A DNA stretch of 64,000 bases from Zea mays (taxonomy: Eukaryota > Streptophyta > Magnoliopsida > Poales > Poaceae): assembly GCF_902167145.1 (NCBI RefSeq), contig NC_050096.1:198912566-198976565 (forward strand). Direction: 5' to 3'. Below, one piece after another: positions 40,085 to 52,867 of this stretch (positions are counted from its first letter, which is position 1; every line of letters begins with the position of its first letter). Below the pieces are notes generated by a model. That model was not told where the DNA came from, ran no database searches, and saw nothing but the letters and a program-made list of their open reading frames with translations. A program made the position numbers and the translations under genes.

Positions 40085-41883
40085 CAACTCAAAATGAGGA
40101 TGAGGCTCAAGATGATAAAGGAGAAGATCAAGCAAATGAGCCACCTCAAAATAACGGCAATAATCAAGGTGGAGATGCAAATGATCAAGACAAGGAGGAT
40201 GAAGAACCAAGACCGCCACACCCAAGAGTCCACCAAGCAATCCAACGAGATCACCCCGTCGACACCATCCTCGGCGACATTCATAAGGGGGTAACCACTA
40301 GATCTCGTGTTGCACATTTTTGTGAACATTACTCTTTTGTTTCCTCTATTGAGCCACACAGGGTAGAGGAAGCACTTCAAGATTCGGATTGGGTGGTGGC
40401 AATGCAAGAGGAGCTCAACAACTTCACTAGGAACGAGGTATGGCATTTGGTTCCACGTCCTAATCAAAATGTTGTAGGAACCAAGTGGGTGTTCCGCAAC
40501 AAGCAAGACGAGCATGGTGTGGTGACAAGGAACAAAGCCCGACTTGTGGCCAAGGGATACTCCCAAGTCGAAGGTTTGGAATTCGGTGAAACTTATGCAC
40601 CCATAGCTAGGCTTGAGTCAATTCGCATATTATTGGCCTATGCTACTTACCATGGCTTTAAGCTCTATCAAATGGACGTGAAAAGTGCCTTCCTCAATGG
40701 ACCAATCAAGGAAGATGTCTATGTTGAGCAACCTCCCGGCTTTGAAGATAGTGAGTACCCTAACCATGTTTATAAACTCTCTAAGGCGCTTTATGGGCTC
40801 AAGCAAGCCCCAAGAGCATGGTATAAATGCCTTAGAGATTTCCTTATCACTAATGGATTCAAAGTCGGAAAGGCCGATCCTACACTCTTTACCAAAACAC
40901 TTGAAAATGATTTGTTTGTATGCCAAATTTATGTTGATGATATTATATTTGGGTCTACTAACGAATCTACATGTGAAGAGTTTAGTAGAATCATGACACA
41001 GAAATTCGAGATGTCAATGATGGGGGAGTTAAAGTATTTCTTAGGTTTTCAAATAAAGCAACTCCAAGAGGGCACCTTCATTAGCCAAACAAAGTATACT
41101 CAAGATATTCTAAGCAAGTTTGGGATGAAGGATGCCAAGCCCATCAAGACACCCATGGGAACAAATGGGCATCTCGACCTCGACACGGAAGGTAAATCTA
41201 TCGATCAAAAGGTATACCGGTCGATGATAGGTTCTTTACTATATTTATGTGCATCTCGACCGGATATTATGCTTTCTGTATGCATGTGTGCAAGATTCCA
41301 AGACGACCCTAAGGAAACTCACCTTACGGTCGTAAAACGAATCTTGAGATATTTAGTTTATACTCCTAAGTTTGGGCTTTGGTATCCTCGGGGATCCATA
41401 TTTGATTTAATTGGTTATTCGTATGCCGATTGGGCGGGGTGTAAGATTAATAGAAAGAGCACATCGGTGACTTGCCAGTTCTTGGGAAGATCCTTGGTGT
41501 CTTGGGCTTCAAAGAAGCAAAATTCTGTAGCTCTTTCTACCGCCGAAGCCGAGTACATTGCCACAGGCCATTGTTGCGCGCAACTACTTTGGATGAGGCA
41601 AACCCTTAGGGACTACGGTTACAAATTAACCAAAGTTCCTCTTCTATGTGATAATGAGAATGCAATCCGCATGGCGGATAATCCCGTTGAGCATAGCCGC
41701 ACTAAACACATAGCCATTCGATATCACTTCTTAAGGGATCACCAACAAAAAGGAGATATCGAGATTGCATATATTAACACTATGGAACAATTAGCTGATA
41801 TCTTCACCAAGCCACTTGATGAACAAACTTTTAACAAACTTAGGCATGAGCTAAATATTCTTGATTCTAGGAATTTCTTTTGA
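40085..41883 (+). pseudogene. Ji-like pol, RT and RNase H (5'-truncated)
   Basis: Open frame of about 600 codons, from the acidic linker through YVDDIIFGS and the RNase H to NILDSRNFF. RNase H motif DADW reads YADW here, losing a conserved Asp, and STSG reads STSV. No protease, integrase or start codon of its own, so it is a remnant even though uninterrupted. Confidence 0.88.
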
Positions 41884-42698
41884 TGTCTTGCACATATAGC
41901 TCATAAGTATACCTTTGATCATGTCTCTTTTATATATGCTATGACTAATGTGTTTTCAAGTGAATTTCAAACCAAGTCATAGGTGTATTGAAAGGGAATT
42001 GGAGTCTTCGGCGAAGACAAAGGCTTCCACTCCACTCCATAACTCATCCTTCACCGTCGCTCCGAGCAACTCTCCGTCTTATGTATAATATTCACTCATA
42101 TGTCTTTTACCAAAGGGGCAGAAAGTAATTTCAAGGGCTTATATTTCACTCAAAGTATCCGTTTTTGGCGATTCATGCCAAAGGGGGAGAAAGTATTAGC
42201 CCAAAGCAAAAGGATCGCACCACCACCTAATTTTAAAACTAATGATTTTCAATTGGTAAATTTCAAATTGGTATCTTATTGTGTTCAAAAGGGGGAGAAA
42301 GTAGTATTTTCAAAATCGATATCTTAAAACCCTCTTGAACACTAAGAGGAGAATTTCATTGAGGGGGAGTTTTGTTTAGTCAAAGGAAAAGCATTTGAGA
42401 CAGGGGGAGAAAATTTCAAATCTTGAAAATGCTTCGCAAAATCTTATTCATTTACCTTTGACTATTTGCAAAAGGACTTTGAAAAGGATTTACAAAAGAA
42501 TTTGCAAAAACAAAACAAGTGGTGCAAGCGTGGTCCAAAATGTTAAAAATGAAGAAACAATCCATGCGTATCTCATAAGCTTTTATATTGGCTCAATTCC
42601 AAGTAGCCTTTGCACTTACATTATGCAAACTAGTTCAATTATGCACTTCTATACTTGCTTTGGTTTGTGTTGGCATCAATCACCAAAAAGGGGGAGAT
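41884..42698 (+). other. 3' untranslated region of second Ji-like fragment
   Basis: No gene. GGGGGAG words at about 42185, 42290, 42362, 42404 and 42690, the last being the functional-position polypurine tract. The others look like duplicated or secondary polypurine tracts. Confidence 0.75.
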
Positions 42699-43009
42699 TG
42701 AAAGGGAATTAGGGTTACACCTATTTCCTAATTGATTTTAGTGGTTGAAATTGCCCAACACAAATAATTGGACTAACTAGTTTGCTCTAGTCTATAAGCT
42801 ATACAGGTGCCAAAGGTTCACAAAAAGCCAATAAAAAGACCAAGAAAAGGGTTCAACAAAAAGAGCAAGGGACAACCGAAGTGTTCCCTGGTCTGGCGCA
42901 CCGGACTGTCCGGTGTGCCACCAGACAATGTCTGGTGCACCACCGGACAGTGTCCGGTGCACCAGGGCACTCGAGGCTGAACTCCTCACCTTCGGGAAAA
43001 CGCAGAGGC

Positions 43010-44255
43010 TGAAAGGGAAATGTGCCCTTGGGCCATTTCTAAGTATTTTGGTGATTGAGTGCCAATGCAAGTGCTTTTGTGTTGATCTATGCAAAGTGGT
43101 GGACAAAGTGCAAATCATGTCAAAAGGTATGTTTCTCAGACTTAGTACATTGTTTTAGAGACTAATGTATTGTGTCTAAGTGCTGAAAACAGGAAAAGAT
43201 CAATTGGAAATGTCTTGGCTCGAGCAGCCAAGACTCTGCTCAGTCTAGGAGCACCGGACTGTCCGGTGGTACACCGGACAGTGTCCGGTGCGCCAGACTG
43301 GCTCGGGCGAACTGGTCGCTCTCAGGAAATCGTCGGTGACGTACGGCTATAATTCACCGGACTGTCCGGTGTGCACCGGACTGTCGGTGAGCCAACAGTC
43401 AGCCGGGCCAACGGTCGGTCGCGCGATCTGTGCGGGACACGTGGCCGAGCCAACGGCTAGAAGGGGGCACCGGACTGTCCGGTGTGCACCGGACATGTCC
43501 GGTGCGCCAACGGCTCTCAGGCTGCCAACGGTCGGCTTCACCATTTAAGGAAAGAAATCCGCACCGGACAGTGTCCGGTGTACACCGGACTGTCCGGTGC
43601 GCCACGCGACAGAAGGCAAGAATTGCCTTCCCAGATTGCTCTCAACGGCTCCTAGCTGCCTTGGGGCTATAAAAGGGACCCCTAGGCGCATGGAGGAGAA
43701 CACCAAGCATCCCTTGAGCACTATTGATCACTCACACATCATTCTTGCGCACTTGTTCGACATTCTAGTGATTTGAGCTCCGTTCTAGTGTGCTAGCCAT
43801 TCGAGCTTAAGTCTGGGTTCTGTGTGTGCGTATTTGCTGTGATCTTTGTGTCTTGTGTGAGTTGCTAATCCCTCCCTTGCTCTGTGCTTCTTTGTGAACT
43901 TCAAGTGTAAGGGCGAGAGGCTCCAAGTTGTGGAGATTCCTCGCAAACAGGATTAAGAAAAGCAAAGAAAAACACCATGGTATTCAAGTGAGTCTTTGGA
44001 CCGCTTGAGAGGGGTTGATTGCAACCCTCGTCCGTTGGGACGCCACAACGTGGAGTAGGCAAGCGTTGGTCTTGGCCGAACCACGGGATAAACCACTATG
44101 CCATCTCTGTGATTGATATCTTGTGGTTATTGTGTTTTGTTGAGATTACTCTCTAGCCACTTGGCAATTATTGTGCTAACGTTAATCAAGTTTTTGTGGC
44201 TTTAAGTTTAAGTTTTACAGGATCACCTATTCACCCCCCCCTCTAGGTGCTCTCA
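43010..44255 (+). repeat. 5' LTR of Opie-like element (1246 bp)
   Basis: TG...CA ends; TATAAAA at 43668-43674 with CCGGAC/GTCCGG palindromes upstream of it (43251-43602). Transcription should start near 43700. Confidence 0.9.
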
Positions 44256-44729
44256 ATTGGTATCAGAGTCGTTCTCTTTAAGAAGGGACTAATCGCCCGA
44301 AGAGATGGATCCTAAGGGAAAGGGGATGGTGGTCAACAACAACGAGAAGGAGTCTATCTTCAACGAGCCGAAGGATGACAAGCCTACCGACTCGGGCTCG
44401 AGCCACAAGCGCAAAGACGGGAAGAAGAAGAAGACAAGGCGCATCAAGGAGATCGTCTATTACGACAGCGACGAATCTTCCTCTTCCCAAAAGGACGACG
44501 ATGACTACGAGAAAAAGAAAACGGTCAATTCGAACTTTTCTTTTGACTACTCTCATATTCCTCAAAGTACAAATGCTCATTTATTATCTATTCCACTTGG
44601 TAAACCTCCTCATTTTGATGGAGAGGACTACGGATTTTGGAGTCACAAAATGCGTAGTCACTTATTCTCTCTCCATCCTAGTATATGGGAGATTGTAGAG
44701 AGTGGAATGCACTTTGATAGTACGGATAG

Positions 44730-46044
44730 TGATAGTCGCCTAGAGGGGGGGGGTGAATAGGACGAAACTGAAATTCTCAAATATAAACACAACTACAAGC
44801 CGGGTTAGCGTTAGAAGTATAACCGAGTCCGCGAGAGAGAGGGTGAAAAACAAATCGCTAACAAATGAAGAGTGTGACACGCGGATTTGTTTTACCGAGG
44901 TTCGGTTCTTGCAAACCTACTCCCCGTTGAGGAGGCCACAAAGGCCGGGTCTCTTTCAACCCTTCCCTCTCTCAAACGGTCCCTTGGACCGAGTGAGCTT
45001 CTCTTCTCAAATCAAAGCCGGGAACAAAACTTCCCCGCAAGGGCCACCACACAATTGGTGCCTCTTGCCTTGATTACAATGGAGTTTTGATCACAAGAAC
45101 AAGTGAGAAAGAAAAGAAGCAATCCAAGCGCAAGAGCTCAAAAGAACACGGCAAATCTCTCTCGCTAATCACTAAAGCCTTGTGTGGAATTTGGAGAGGA
45201 TTTGATCTCTTTGGTGTGTCTAGAATTGAATGCCTAGCTCTTGTAAGTGGTTGAGAAGTGGAAAACTTGGATGCCATGAATGTGGGGGTGGTTGGGGTAT
45301 TTATAGCCCCAACCACCAAACTTGACCGTTGGTGGAGGCTGTCTGTTCGATGGCGCACCGGACAGTCCGGTGCACACCGGACATGTCCGGTGCCCCAGCC
45401 ACGTCACCAGTGCCGTTGGATTCTGACCGTTGGAGCTTCTGACTTCTGGGCCCGCCTGGATGTCCGGTGCACACCGGACAACTCCTGTTCATTGTCCGGT
45501 GCGCCAGTATGGGCGCGCCTGACCTCTGCGCGCGCTGCGCGCGCATTAAATGCAGCGCAGGTAGCCGTTGGCACCGAAATAGCCGTTGCTCCGCTGTTGC
45601 ACCGGACAGTCCGGTGTACACCGGACAGTCTGGTGAATTATAGCGGAGCGGCTGAAGTGAATTCCCGAGGCTGGCGAGTTCCTGAGACGACTCTCCCTTG
45701 GAGCACCGGACACTGTCCGGTGTACACCGGACAGTCCGGTGAATTATAGCGGAGTCGCCTCTGGAAATTCCCGAAGGTGGCGAGTTTGAGTTGGAGTCCT
45801 CTGGTGCACCGGACACTATCCGGTGTACACCGGACAGTCCGGTGCCCCCAGACCAGAGGTGCCTTCGGTTGCCACTTTGCTCCTTTGTTGAATCCAAAAC
45901 TTGATCTTTTTATTGGCTGAGTGTGAACCTTTTACACCTGTATAATCTATACACTTGGGCAAACTAGTTAGTCCAATTATTTGTGTTGGGCAATTCAACC
46001 ACCAAAATTAATTAGGGACTAGGTGTAAGCCTAATTCCCTTTCA
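44730..46044 (-). repeat. 3' LTR of nested Ji (1315 bp)
   Basis: Minus-strand TATA (TATAAATA) at 45298-45305. Palindrome array about 45356-45845. Lacks one CCGGAC unit that the right LTR has, and has an extra GCGCGCTG block near 45535. Confidence 0.92.
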
Positions 46045-47004
46045 ATCTCCCCCTTTTTGGTGATTGATGCCAACACAAACCAAAGCAAAAATAGAAGTGC
46101 ATAATTGAACTAGTTTGCATAATGTAAGTGCAAAGGTTGCTTGGAATTGAGCCAATATAAATACTTACAAGATGTGCATGGATCGTTTCTTTCTTATTTA
46201 ACATTTTGGACCACGCTTGCACCACATGTTTTGTTTTTGCAAACTCTTTTGTAAATCCTTTTCAAAGTTCTTTTGCAAATAGTCAAAGGCAAATGAATAA
46301 GATTTTGAGAAGCATTTTCAAGATTTGAAATTTTCTCCCCCTGTTTCAAATGCTTTTCCTTTGACTAAACAAAACTCCCCCTAAATGAAATTCTCCTCTT
46401 AGTGTTCAAGAGGGTTTTGATATATCATTTTTTGAAATACTACTTTCTCCCCCTTTTGAACACAATAGGATACCAATTGATAATATTCTTGGAAACACGA
46501 AATTTTTGAAATTGGTGGTGGTGCGGTCCTTTTGCTTTGGGCTCATATTTTCTCCCCCTTTGGCATGAATCGCCAAAAACGGAATCATTAGAGCCCTTTA
46601 AGTACTTTATTCCCCTTTGGTCATAAGAAAAATGAGTTAAGATTATACCAAAGACGAAGTCCTTTTGCTCTCTCCCCCAAAGATGGAGAGTCTCTTGGAG
46701 CGACGGCGAAGGATGAGTTACGGAGTGGAAGCCTTTGTCTTCGCCGAAGACTCCAATTCCCTTTCAATACACCTATGACTTGGTTTGAAATAGACTTGAA
46801 GACACATTAGTCATAGCATATGAAAGAGACATGATCAAAGGTATATAAATGAGCTATGTGTGCAAGTCAACAAAAGAAGTTCCTAGAATCAAGAATATTT
46901 AGCTCATGCCTAAGTTTGTTAAAAGATTGTTCATCAAGAGGCTTGGTAAAGATATCAGCTAATTGATCTTTAGTATTAATGTATGAAATCTCAATATCTC
47001 CCTT
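46045..47004 (-). other. 3' untranslated region and end of pol frame, nested Ji
   Basis: Repeated minus-strand GGGGGAG words as in the other two Ji copies. The last 35 or so codons of RNase H (up to about 46900) are still readable downstream of a premature stop at 47005. Confidence 0.75.
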
Positions 47005-50000
47005 TTATTGGTGATCCCTTAGAAAATGATACCGAATGGCTATGTGTTTAGTGCGGCTATGTTCGACGGGATTATCCGCCATCTTGATTGCACTCTCATT
47101 ATCACATAGCAAAGGTACTTTGGTTAATTTGTAACCGTAGTCCCGCAGGGTTTGCCTCATCCAAAGCAATTGCGCGCAACAATGGCCTGCGGCAATGTAC
47201 TCGGCTTCGACGGTGGAAAGAGCGACCGAATTTTGCTTCTTTGAAGCCCAAGACACCAAGGATCTTCCCAAGAACTGGCAAGTCCCCGATATGCTCTTTC
47301 TATTGATTTTGCACCCCGCCCAATCGGCATCCGAATAACCAATCAAATCAAATGTGGATCCCCTAGGATACCAAAGCCCAAACTTAGGAGTATAAGCCAA
47401 ATATCTCAAGATTCGTTTTACGGCCGTAAGGTGAGCTTCCTTAGGGTCGGCTTGGAATCTTGCACACATGCATACGGAAAGCATAATATCCGGTCGAGAT
47501 GCACATAAATAGAGTAAAGAACCTATCATTGATCGGTATACCTTTTGATCCACGGACTTACCTCCCGTGTCGAGGTCGAGATGCCCATTAGTTCCCATGG
47601 GTGTCTTGATGGGCTTGGCATCCTTCATCCCAAACTTGTTGAGAATGTCTTGAGTATACTTCATTTGGCTAATGAAGGTCCCCTCTTGGAGTTGCTTCAC
47701 TTGAAATCCTAAGAAGTACTTCAACTCCCCCATCATAGACATCTCGAATTTCTGTGTCATGATCCTACTAAACTCTTCACATGTAGATTCGTTAGTAGAC
47801 CCAAATATAATATCATCAACATAAATTTGGCATACAAACAAATCATTTTTAAGTGTTTTGGTAAAGAGTGTAGGATCGGCTTTTCCGACTTTGAAGCCAT
47901 TAGCAATAAGGAAATCTCTAAGGCATTCATACCATGCTCTTGGGACTTGCTTGAGCCCATAAAGCGCCTTAGAGAGCTTATAGACATAGTTAGGATACTC
48001 ACTGTCTTCAAAGCCGGGAGGTTGCTCAACATAGACCTCTTCCTTGATTGGTCCATTGAGGAAGGCACTTTTCACGTCCATTTGATAAATCTTAAAGCCA
48101 TGGTAAGTAGCATAGGCCAATAATATGTGAATTGACTCAAGCCTAGCTACGGGTGCATAGGTTTCACCGAAATCCAAACCTTCGACTTGGGAGTATCCTT
48201 TGGCCACAAGTCGAGCTTTGTTCCTTGTCACCACACCATGCTCATCTTGCTTGTTGCGGAAGACCCATTTGGTTCCTACAACATTTTGATTAGGACGTGG
48301 AACTAGATGCCATACCTCATTCCTAGTGAAGTTGTTGAGCTCCTCTTGCATAGCCACCACCCAATCCGAATCTTGTAGTGCTTCCTCTACCCTGTGTGGC
48401 TCAATAGAGGAAACAAAATAGTAATGCTCACAAAAATGTGCAACACGAGATCTATTAGTTACCCCCTTATGAATGTCGCCGAGGATGGTGTCGACGGGGT
48501 GATCTCGTTGGATTGCTTGGTGGACTCTTGGGTGTGGCGGTCTTTGTTCTTCATCCTCCTTGTCTTCCTCAATTGCATCTCCCCCTTGATCATTGCCATC
48601 ATCTTGAGGTGGCTCATTTGCTTGATCTTCTACTTCATCAACTTGAGCTTTATCCTCATTTTGAGTCGGTGGAGATGCTTGCGTGGAGGAGGACGGTTGA
48701 TCTTGTGCATTTGGAGGCTCTTCGGATTCCTTAGGACACACGTCCCCAATGGACATGTTCCTTAGCGCGATGCATGGAGCCTCTTCAATACCTATCTCAT
48801 CAAGATCAACTTGCTCTACTTGAGAGCCGTTAGTCTCATCAAACACAACGTCACAAGAAACTTCAACTTGTCCAGTGGACTTGTTGAAGACTCTATATGC
48901 CCTTGTGTTTGAATCATACCCTAGTAAAAAGACTTCTACAGTCTTAGGAGCAAATTTAGATTTTCTTCCTCTCTTAACAAGAATAAAGCATTTGCTACCA
49001 AAGACTCTAAAATATGAAATGTTGGGCTTTTTACCGGTTAGGAGTTCGTATGATGTCTTCTTGAGGATTTGGTGTAGATATAACCGGTTGATGGCGTAGC
49101 AGGCGGTGTTGACTGCCTCGGCCCAAAACCGATCCGGTGTCTTGTATTCATCAAGCATGGTTCTTGCCATGTCCAAGAGAGTTCGATTCTTCCTCTCCAC
49201 TACACCATTTTGTTGTGGAGTGTAGGGAGAAGAGAACTCATGCTTGATGCCCTCCTCCTCAAGGAAGCCTTCGATTTGAGAGTTCTTGAACTCCGTCCCG
49301 TTGTCGCTTCTAATCTTCTTGATCCTTAAGCCGAACTCATTTTGAGCTCGTCTCAAGAATCCCTTTAAGGTCTCTTGGGTTTGAGATTTTTCCTGTAAAA
49401 AGAATACCCAAGTGAAGCGAGAATAATCATCCACAATTACAAGACAATACTTACTCCCGCCGATGCTTAAGTAAGCAATCGGGCCGAATAAATCCATGTG
49501 GAGTAGCTCAAGCGGCCTGTCGGTCATCATGATGTTCTTGTGTAGATGATGGGCTCCAACTTGCTTTCCTGCCTGGCATGCGCTACAAATCCTGTCTTTC
49601 TCAAAATGAACATTTGTTAATCCTAAAATGTGTTCTCCCTTTAGAAGCTTGTGAAGATTCTTCATCCCAACATGGGCTAGTCGGCGGTGCCAGAGCCAAC
49701 CCATGTTAGTCTTAGCAATTAAGCATGTGTTGAGTTCAGCTCTATCAAAATCTACCAAGTATAGCTGACCCTCTAACACACCCTTAAATGCTATTGAATC
49801 ATCACTTCTTCTAAAGACAGTGACACATATATCAGTGAATAGACAGTTGTAGCCCATTTTGCATAATTGAGATACAGAAAGCAAATTGTAGTCTAATGAA
49901 TCTACAAGAAAAACATTGGAAATAGAATGGTCAGTAGATATAGCAATTTTACCCAATCCTTTGACCAAACCTTGATTTCCATCCCCGAATGTGATAGCTC

Positions 50001-50109
50001 GTTGGGGATCTTGGTTTTTCTCATAGGAGGAGAACATTTTCTTCTCCCCTGTCATGTGGTTTGTGCACCCGCTGTCGAGTATCCAACTTGACCCCCCGGA
50101 TGCATAAAC
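47005..50109 (-). CDS. Nested Ji Pol (protease, integrase, RT, RNase H), premature stop
   Basis: Frame open from 50109; first Met at 50055 (1016 aa). Protease start [10 protein letters not shown], integrase zinc finger and HMDLFGP / IRSDNGTEF / GVVERKNR core, acidic linker, RT with YVDDIIFGS, RNase H with [17 protein letters not shown] (47005-47007) replaces the expected Gln codon after RDHQ, consistent with CAA to TAA, and removes the last part of RNase H (the YINTKDQ region onward). Catalytic boxes are otherwise intact. In +1 frame relative to gag. Confidence 0.92.
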   Translation of the reverse strand, partial: VYASGGSSWILDSGCTNHMTGEKKMFSSYEKNQDPQRAITFGDGNQGLVKGLGKIAISTDHSISNVFLVDSLDYNLLSVSQLCKMGYNCLFTDICVTVFRRSDDSIAFKGVLEGQLYLVDFDRAELNTCLIAKTNMGWLWHRRLAHVGMKNLHKLLKGEHILGLTNVHFEKDRICSACQAGKQVGAHHLHKNIMMTDRPLELLHMDLFGPIAYLSIGGSKYCLVIVDDYSRFTWVFFLQEKSQTQETLKGFLRRAQNEFGLRIKKIRSDNGTEFKNSQIEGFLEEEGIKHEFSSPYTPQQNGVVERKNRTLLDMARTMLDEYKTPDRFWAEAVNTACYAINRLYLHQILKKTSYELLTGKKPNISYFRVFGSKCFILVKRGRKSKFAPKTVEVFLLGYDSNTRAYRVFNKSTGQVEVSCDVVFDETNGSQVEQVDLDEIGIEEAPCIALRNMSIGDVCPKESEEPPNAQDQPSSSTQASPPTQNEDKAQVDEVEDQANEPPQDDGNDQGGDAIEEDKEDEEQRPPHPRVHQAIQRDHPVDTILGDIHKGVTNRSRVAHFCEHYYFVSSIEPHRVEEALQDSDWVVAMQEELNNFTRNEVWHLVPRPNQNVVGTKWVFRNKQDEHGVVTRNKARLVAKGYSQVEGLDFGETYAPVARLESIHILLAYATYHGFKIYQMDVKSAFLNGPIKEEVYVEQPPGFEDSEYPNYVYKLSKALYGLKQVPRAWYECLRDFLIANGFKVGKADPTLFTKTLKNDLFVCQIYVDDIIFGSTNESTCEEFSRIMTQKFEMSMMGELKYFLGFQVKQLQEGTFISQMKYTQDILNKFGMKDAKPIKTPMGTNGHLDLDTGGKSVDQKVYRSMIGSLLYLCASRPDIMLSVCMCARFQADPKEAHLTAVKRILRYLAYTPKFGLWYPRGSTFDLIGYSDADWAGCKINRKSISGTCQFLGRSLVSWASKKQNSVALSTVEAEYIAAGHCCAQLLWMRQTLRDYGYKLTKVPLLCDNESAIKMADNPVEHSRTKHIAIRYHFLRDHQ

Positions 50110-50122
50110 CTACAAAACAAGT

Positions 50123-52822
50123 TTAGTTCTTGACTTTAGGTACCCAAACGGTTTTGGGTCCTTTGGCATTAGAAACAAGAACTTTGGGTACCCAAACACA
50201 AGTCTTGGAGCCCTTGTGTTTGCCCCCAACAAACTTGGCAACAACTTTGCCAGATTTGTTAGTCAAAACATAAGATGCATCAAAAGTCTTAAATGAAATG
50301 CTATGTTCATTTGATGCACTAGGAGTTTTCCTTTTAGGCAACTTAGCACGGGTTGGTTGCCTAGAGCTAGATGCCTCACCCTTATACATAAATGCATGAT
50401 TAGGGCCAGAGTGAGACTTCCTAGAATGAATTTTCCTAATTTTGCTCTCAGGATAACCTGCAGGGTATAAAATGTAACCCTCGTTATCTTGAGGCATGGG
50501 AGCCTTGCCCTTAACAAAATTGGACAATCTTTTAGGACGGGCACTAAGTTTGACATTGTCTCTCCTTTGGTAGCCAATGCCATCCTTAATGCCAGGGTGT
50601 CTCCCATTATAGAGCATACTTCTAGCAAATTTAAACTTTTCATTTTCTAAGTTATGCTCGGCAATTTTTGCATCTAATATTGCTATATGATCATTTTGTT
50701 GTTTAATTAAGGTCATGTGATCATGAATAGCATTAATATCAACATCTCTACATCTAGTACAAATGGTAACATGCTCAACACTAGATGTAGAGGGTTTGCA
50801 TGAATTAAGTTCAACGATCTTAGCACGCAAGATATCATTATTATCTCTAAGATCGGAAATTGTTACATTGCAAACGTCTAGTTCTTTAGCCTTAGCAATT
50901 AAATTTTCATTTTCTACTCTAAGGCTAGCAAGAGAAATGTTCAATTCTTCAATCTTAGCAAGCAAATCATCATTATCATTTCTAAGATTGGGAATTGAAA
51001 CATTACAAACATGTGAATCAACCTTAGCATTTAAACAAGCATTTTCATTTCTAAGGTTGGTAATAGTGTCATGGCAAGTACTTAGCTCACTAGATAATTT
51101 CTCACATTTTTCTACCTCTAGAGCATAAGCATTTTTAACCTTAACATGCTTTTTATTTTCCTTGATTAGGAAGTCCTCTTGGGAGTCCAAGAGGTCATCC
51201 TTTTCATGGATGGCACTAATTAGCTCATTTAGTTTTTCCTTTTGTTCCATGTTAAGGTTGGCAAAAAGAACGTGCAAGTTATCCTCCTCATTGCTAGCAT
51301 CATCCTCATCACTAGAGGTTTCATATTTAGTGGAAGATCTTGATTTTACCTTCTTCCTTTTGCCGTCCTTTGCCATGAGGCACTTGTGGCCGACGTTGGG
51401 GAAGAGGAGTCCCTTGGTGACGGCGATGTTGGCGGCGTCCTCGTCGGAGGAGGAGTCGGTGGAGCTCTCGTCGGAGTCCCACTCGCGGCACACGTGGGCA
51501 TCGCCGCCCCTCTTCTTGTGGTACCTCTTCTTTTCTTTCCTCTTTCCCTTCTTGTCGTTATCCCTGTCACTGTCACTTGATAATGGACATTTGGCGATAA
51601 AGTGACCGGGCTTACAACACTTGTAGCAAACCTTCTTGGAACGGGATTTGTAATCCTTCCCCTTCCGTTGCTTGAGGATTTGGCGAAAGCTTTTGATGAT
51701 TAAAGCCATCTCCTCATTGTCGAGCTTGGAGGCGTCAATTGGTTGTCTATTCGGTGTAGACTCCTTCTTTTCCTCCATCGCCTTAAATGCCACCGGTTGT
51801 GCTTCGGACGCGGAGGGTTCGTCAAGCTCGTTGATCTTCTTGGAGCCTTTGATCATGCATTCAAAGCTCACAAAATTCCCGATAACTTCCTTGGGGGTCA
51901 TTTGAGTATATCTAGGATTACCACGAATTAATTGAACTTGAGTGGGGTTAAGAAAAATGAGTGATCTAAGAATAACCTTAACCACCTCGTGGTCATCCCA
52001 CTTCTTGCTCCCGAGGTTGCGCACTTGGTTCACCAAAGTCTTGAGCCGGTTGTACATGTCTTGTGGCTCCTCCCCTTGGCGAAGACGGAAGCGACCGAGC
52101 TCCCCCTCGATCGTTTCCCGCTTGGTAATCTTGGTGAGTTCATCACCTTCGTGTGCGGTCTTGAGTAGGTCCCAAATTTCTTTTGCATTCTTCAACCCTT
52201 GCACCTTGTTGTACTCCTCCTTGCTTAGAGAGGCGAGGAGTATGGTTGTAGCTTGAGAGTTGAAGTGCTCGATTTGGGCTACTTCGTCCTCATCATAATC
52301 CTCATCCCCTATGGATGGTACCTGTGCTCCAAACTCAACAACATTCCATATACTTTTGTGGAGTGAGGTTAGATGAAATTTCATTAAATCACTCCACCTA
52401 GCATAATCTTCACCGTCAAAGGTTGGCGGTTTGCCTAATGGAACGGAAAGTAATGGAGTATGTCTAGATGTACGAGGATAGTGTAAGAGGTTCTTACTAA
52501 ACTTCTTACACTCTTGGCGTTTAGAAGTTACGGAGGGCTCATCGGAGCCGGAGGTCGATGTTGATGAAGTGTCGGTCTCGTAGTAGACCACTTTCCTCAT
52601 CCTCTTGTGCTTGTCCCCACTCCGATGCGGCTTGTGAGAGGAAGATTTCTCCTTCTTCTCTTTGTGATGAGAAGAAGGTTTCTTCTCCTTCCCTTTGTTG
52701 GAGGTGCTCTTCTTCTTCTCCTTCCTCTTGGTGCGGGACTCTTCCGATGAAGTGCTCCCTTGGCTTGTAGTGGGCTTGTCGCCGGTCTCCATCTCCTTCT
52801 TGGCGTGATCTCCCGACATCAC
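50123..52822 (-). CDS. Nested Ji Gag
   Basis: 899 aa, uninterrupted. Lys/Ser-rich N-terminus, capsid motif PPTFDGEDYARWSDLMKFHL near residue 130, UBN2-type region (MYNRLKTLVNQVRNLGSKKW), zinc knuckle CYKCCKPGHFIAKC near 400 in which the usual Gly after the second Cys is Cys, two Ser/Asp clusters, and a long coiled coil (about residues 530-720) with repeats of NDDLLAKIEELNISLASLR type. Ends WVPKVKN. Long for a copia Gag, but normal for the Ji/Opie group as I know it. Confidence 0.92.
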   Translation of the reverse strand: MMSGDHAKKEMETGDKPTTSQGSTSSEESRTKRKEKKKSTSNKGKEKKPSSHHKEKKEKSSSHKPHRSGDKHKRMRKVVYYETDTSSTSTSGSDEPSVTSKRQECKKFSKNLLHYPRTSRHTPLLSVPLGKPPTFDGEDYARWSDLMKFHLTSLHKSIWNVVEFGAQVPSIGDEDYDEDEVAQIEHFNSQATTILLASLSKEEYNKVQGLKNAKEIWDLLKTAHEGDELTKITKRETIEGELGRFRLRQGEEPQDMYNRLKTLVNQVRNLGSKKWDDHEVVKVILRSLIFLNPTQVQLIRGNPRYTQMTPKEVIGNFVSFECMIKGSKKINELDEPSASEAQPVAFKAMEEKKESTPNRQPIDASKLDNEEMALIIKSFRQILKQRKGKDYKSRSKKVCYKCCKPGHFIAKCPLSSDSDRDNDKKGKRKEKKRYHKKRGGDAHVCREWDSDESSTDSSSDEDAANIAVTKGLLFPNVGHKCLMAKDGKRKKVKSRSSTKYETSSDEDDASNEEDNLHVLFANLNMEQKEKLNELISAIHEKDDLLDSQEDFLIKENKKHVKVKNAYALEVEKCEKLSSELSTCHDTITNLRNENACLNAKVDSHVCNVSIPNLRNDNDDLLAKIEELNISLASLRVENENLIAKAKELDVCNVTISDLRDNNDILRAKIVELNSCKPSTSSVEHVTICTRCRDVDINAIHDHMTLIKQQNDHIAILDAKIAEHNLENEKFKFARSMLYNGRHPGIKDGIGYQRRDNVKLSARPKRLSNFVKGKAPMPQDNEGYILYPAGYPESKIRKIHSRKSHSGPNHAFMYKGEASSSRQPTRAKLPKRKTPSASNEHSISFKTFDASYVLTNKSGKVVAKFVGGKHKGSKTCVWVPKVLVSNAKGPKTVWVPKVKN

Positions 52823-52867
52823 TTCGAGCGGTTAGGCTCTAATGAAGCACCGGGCTTTGATACCAAT

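Larger units (their letters stand above)
40082..43009 (+). mobile_element. Second Ji-like fragment (+), pol to partial 3' LTR
   Basis: Plus-strand Ji fragment: pol from the linker before RT to its stop (41883), 3' untranslated region, polypurine tract AAAAAGGGGGAGAT (42685-42698) and the first 311 bp of an LTR (42699-43009) that is then cut by the Opie insertion. The rest of the LTR should lie beyond the window. Its linker sequence is closer to the first Ji ([17 protein letters not shown]) than to the nested Ji. Confidence 0.85.
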
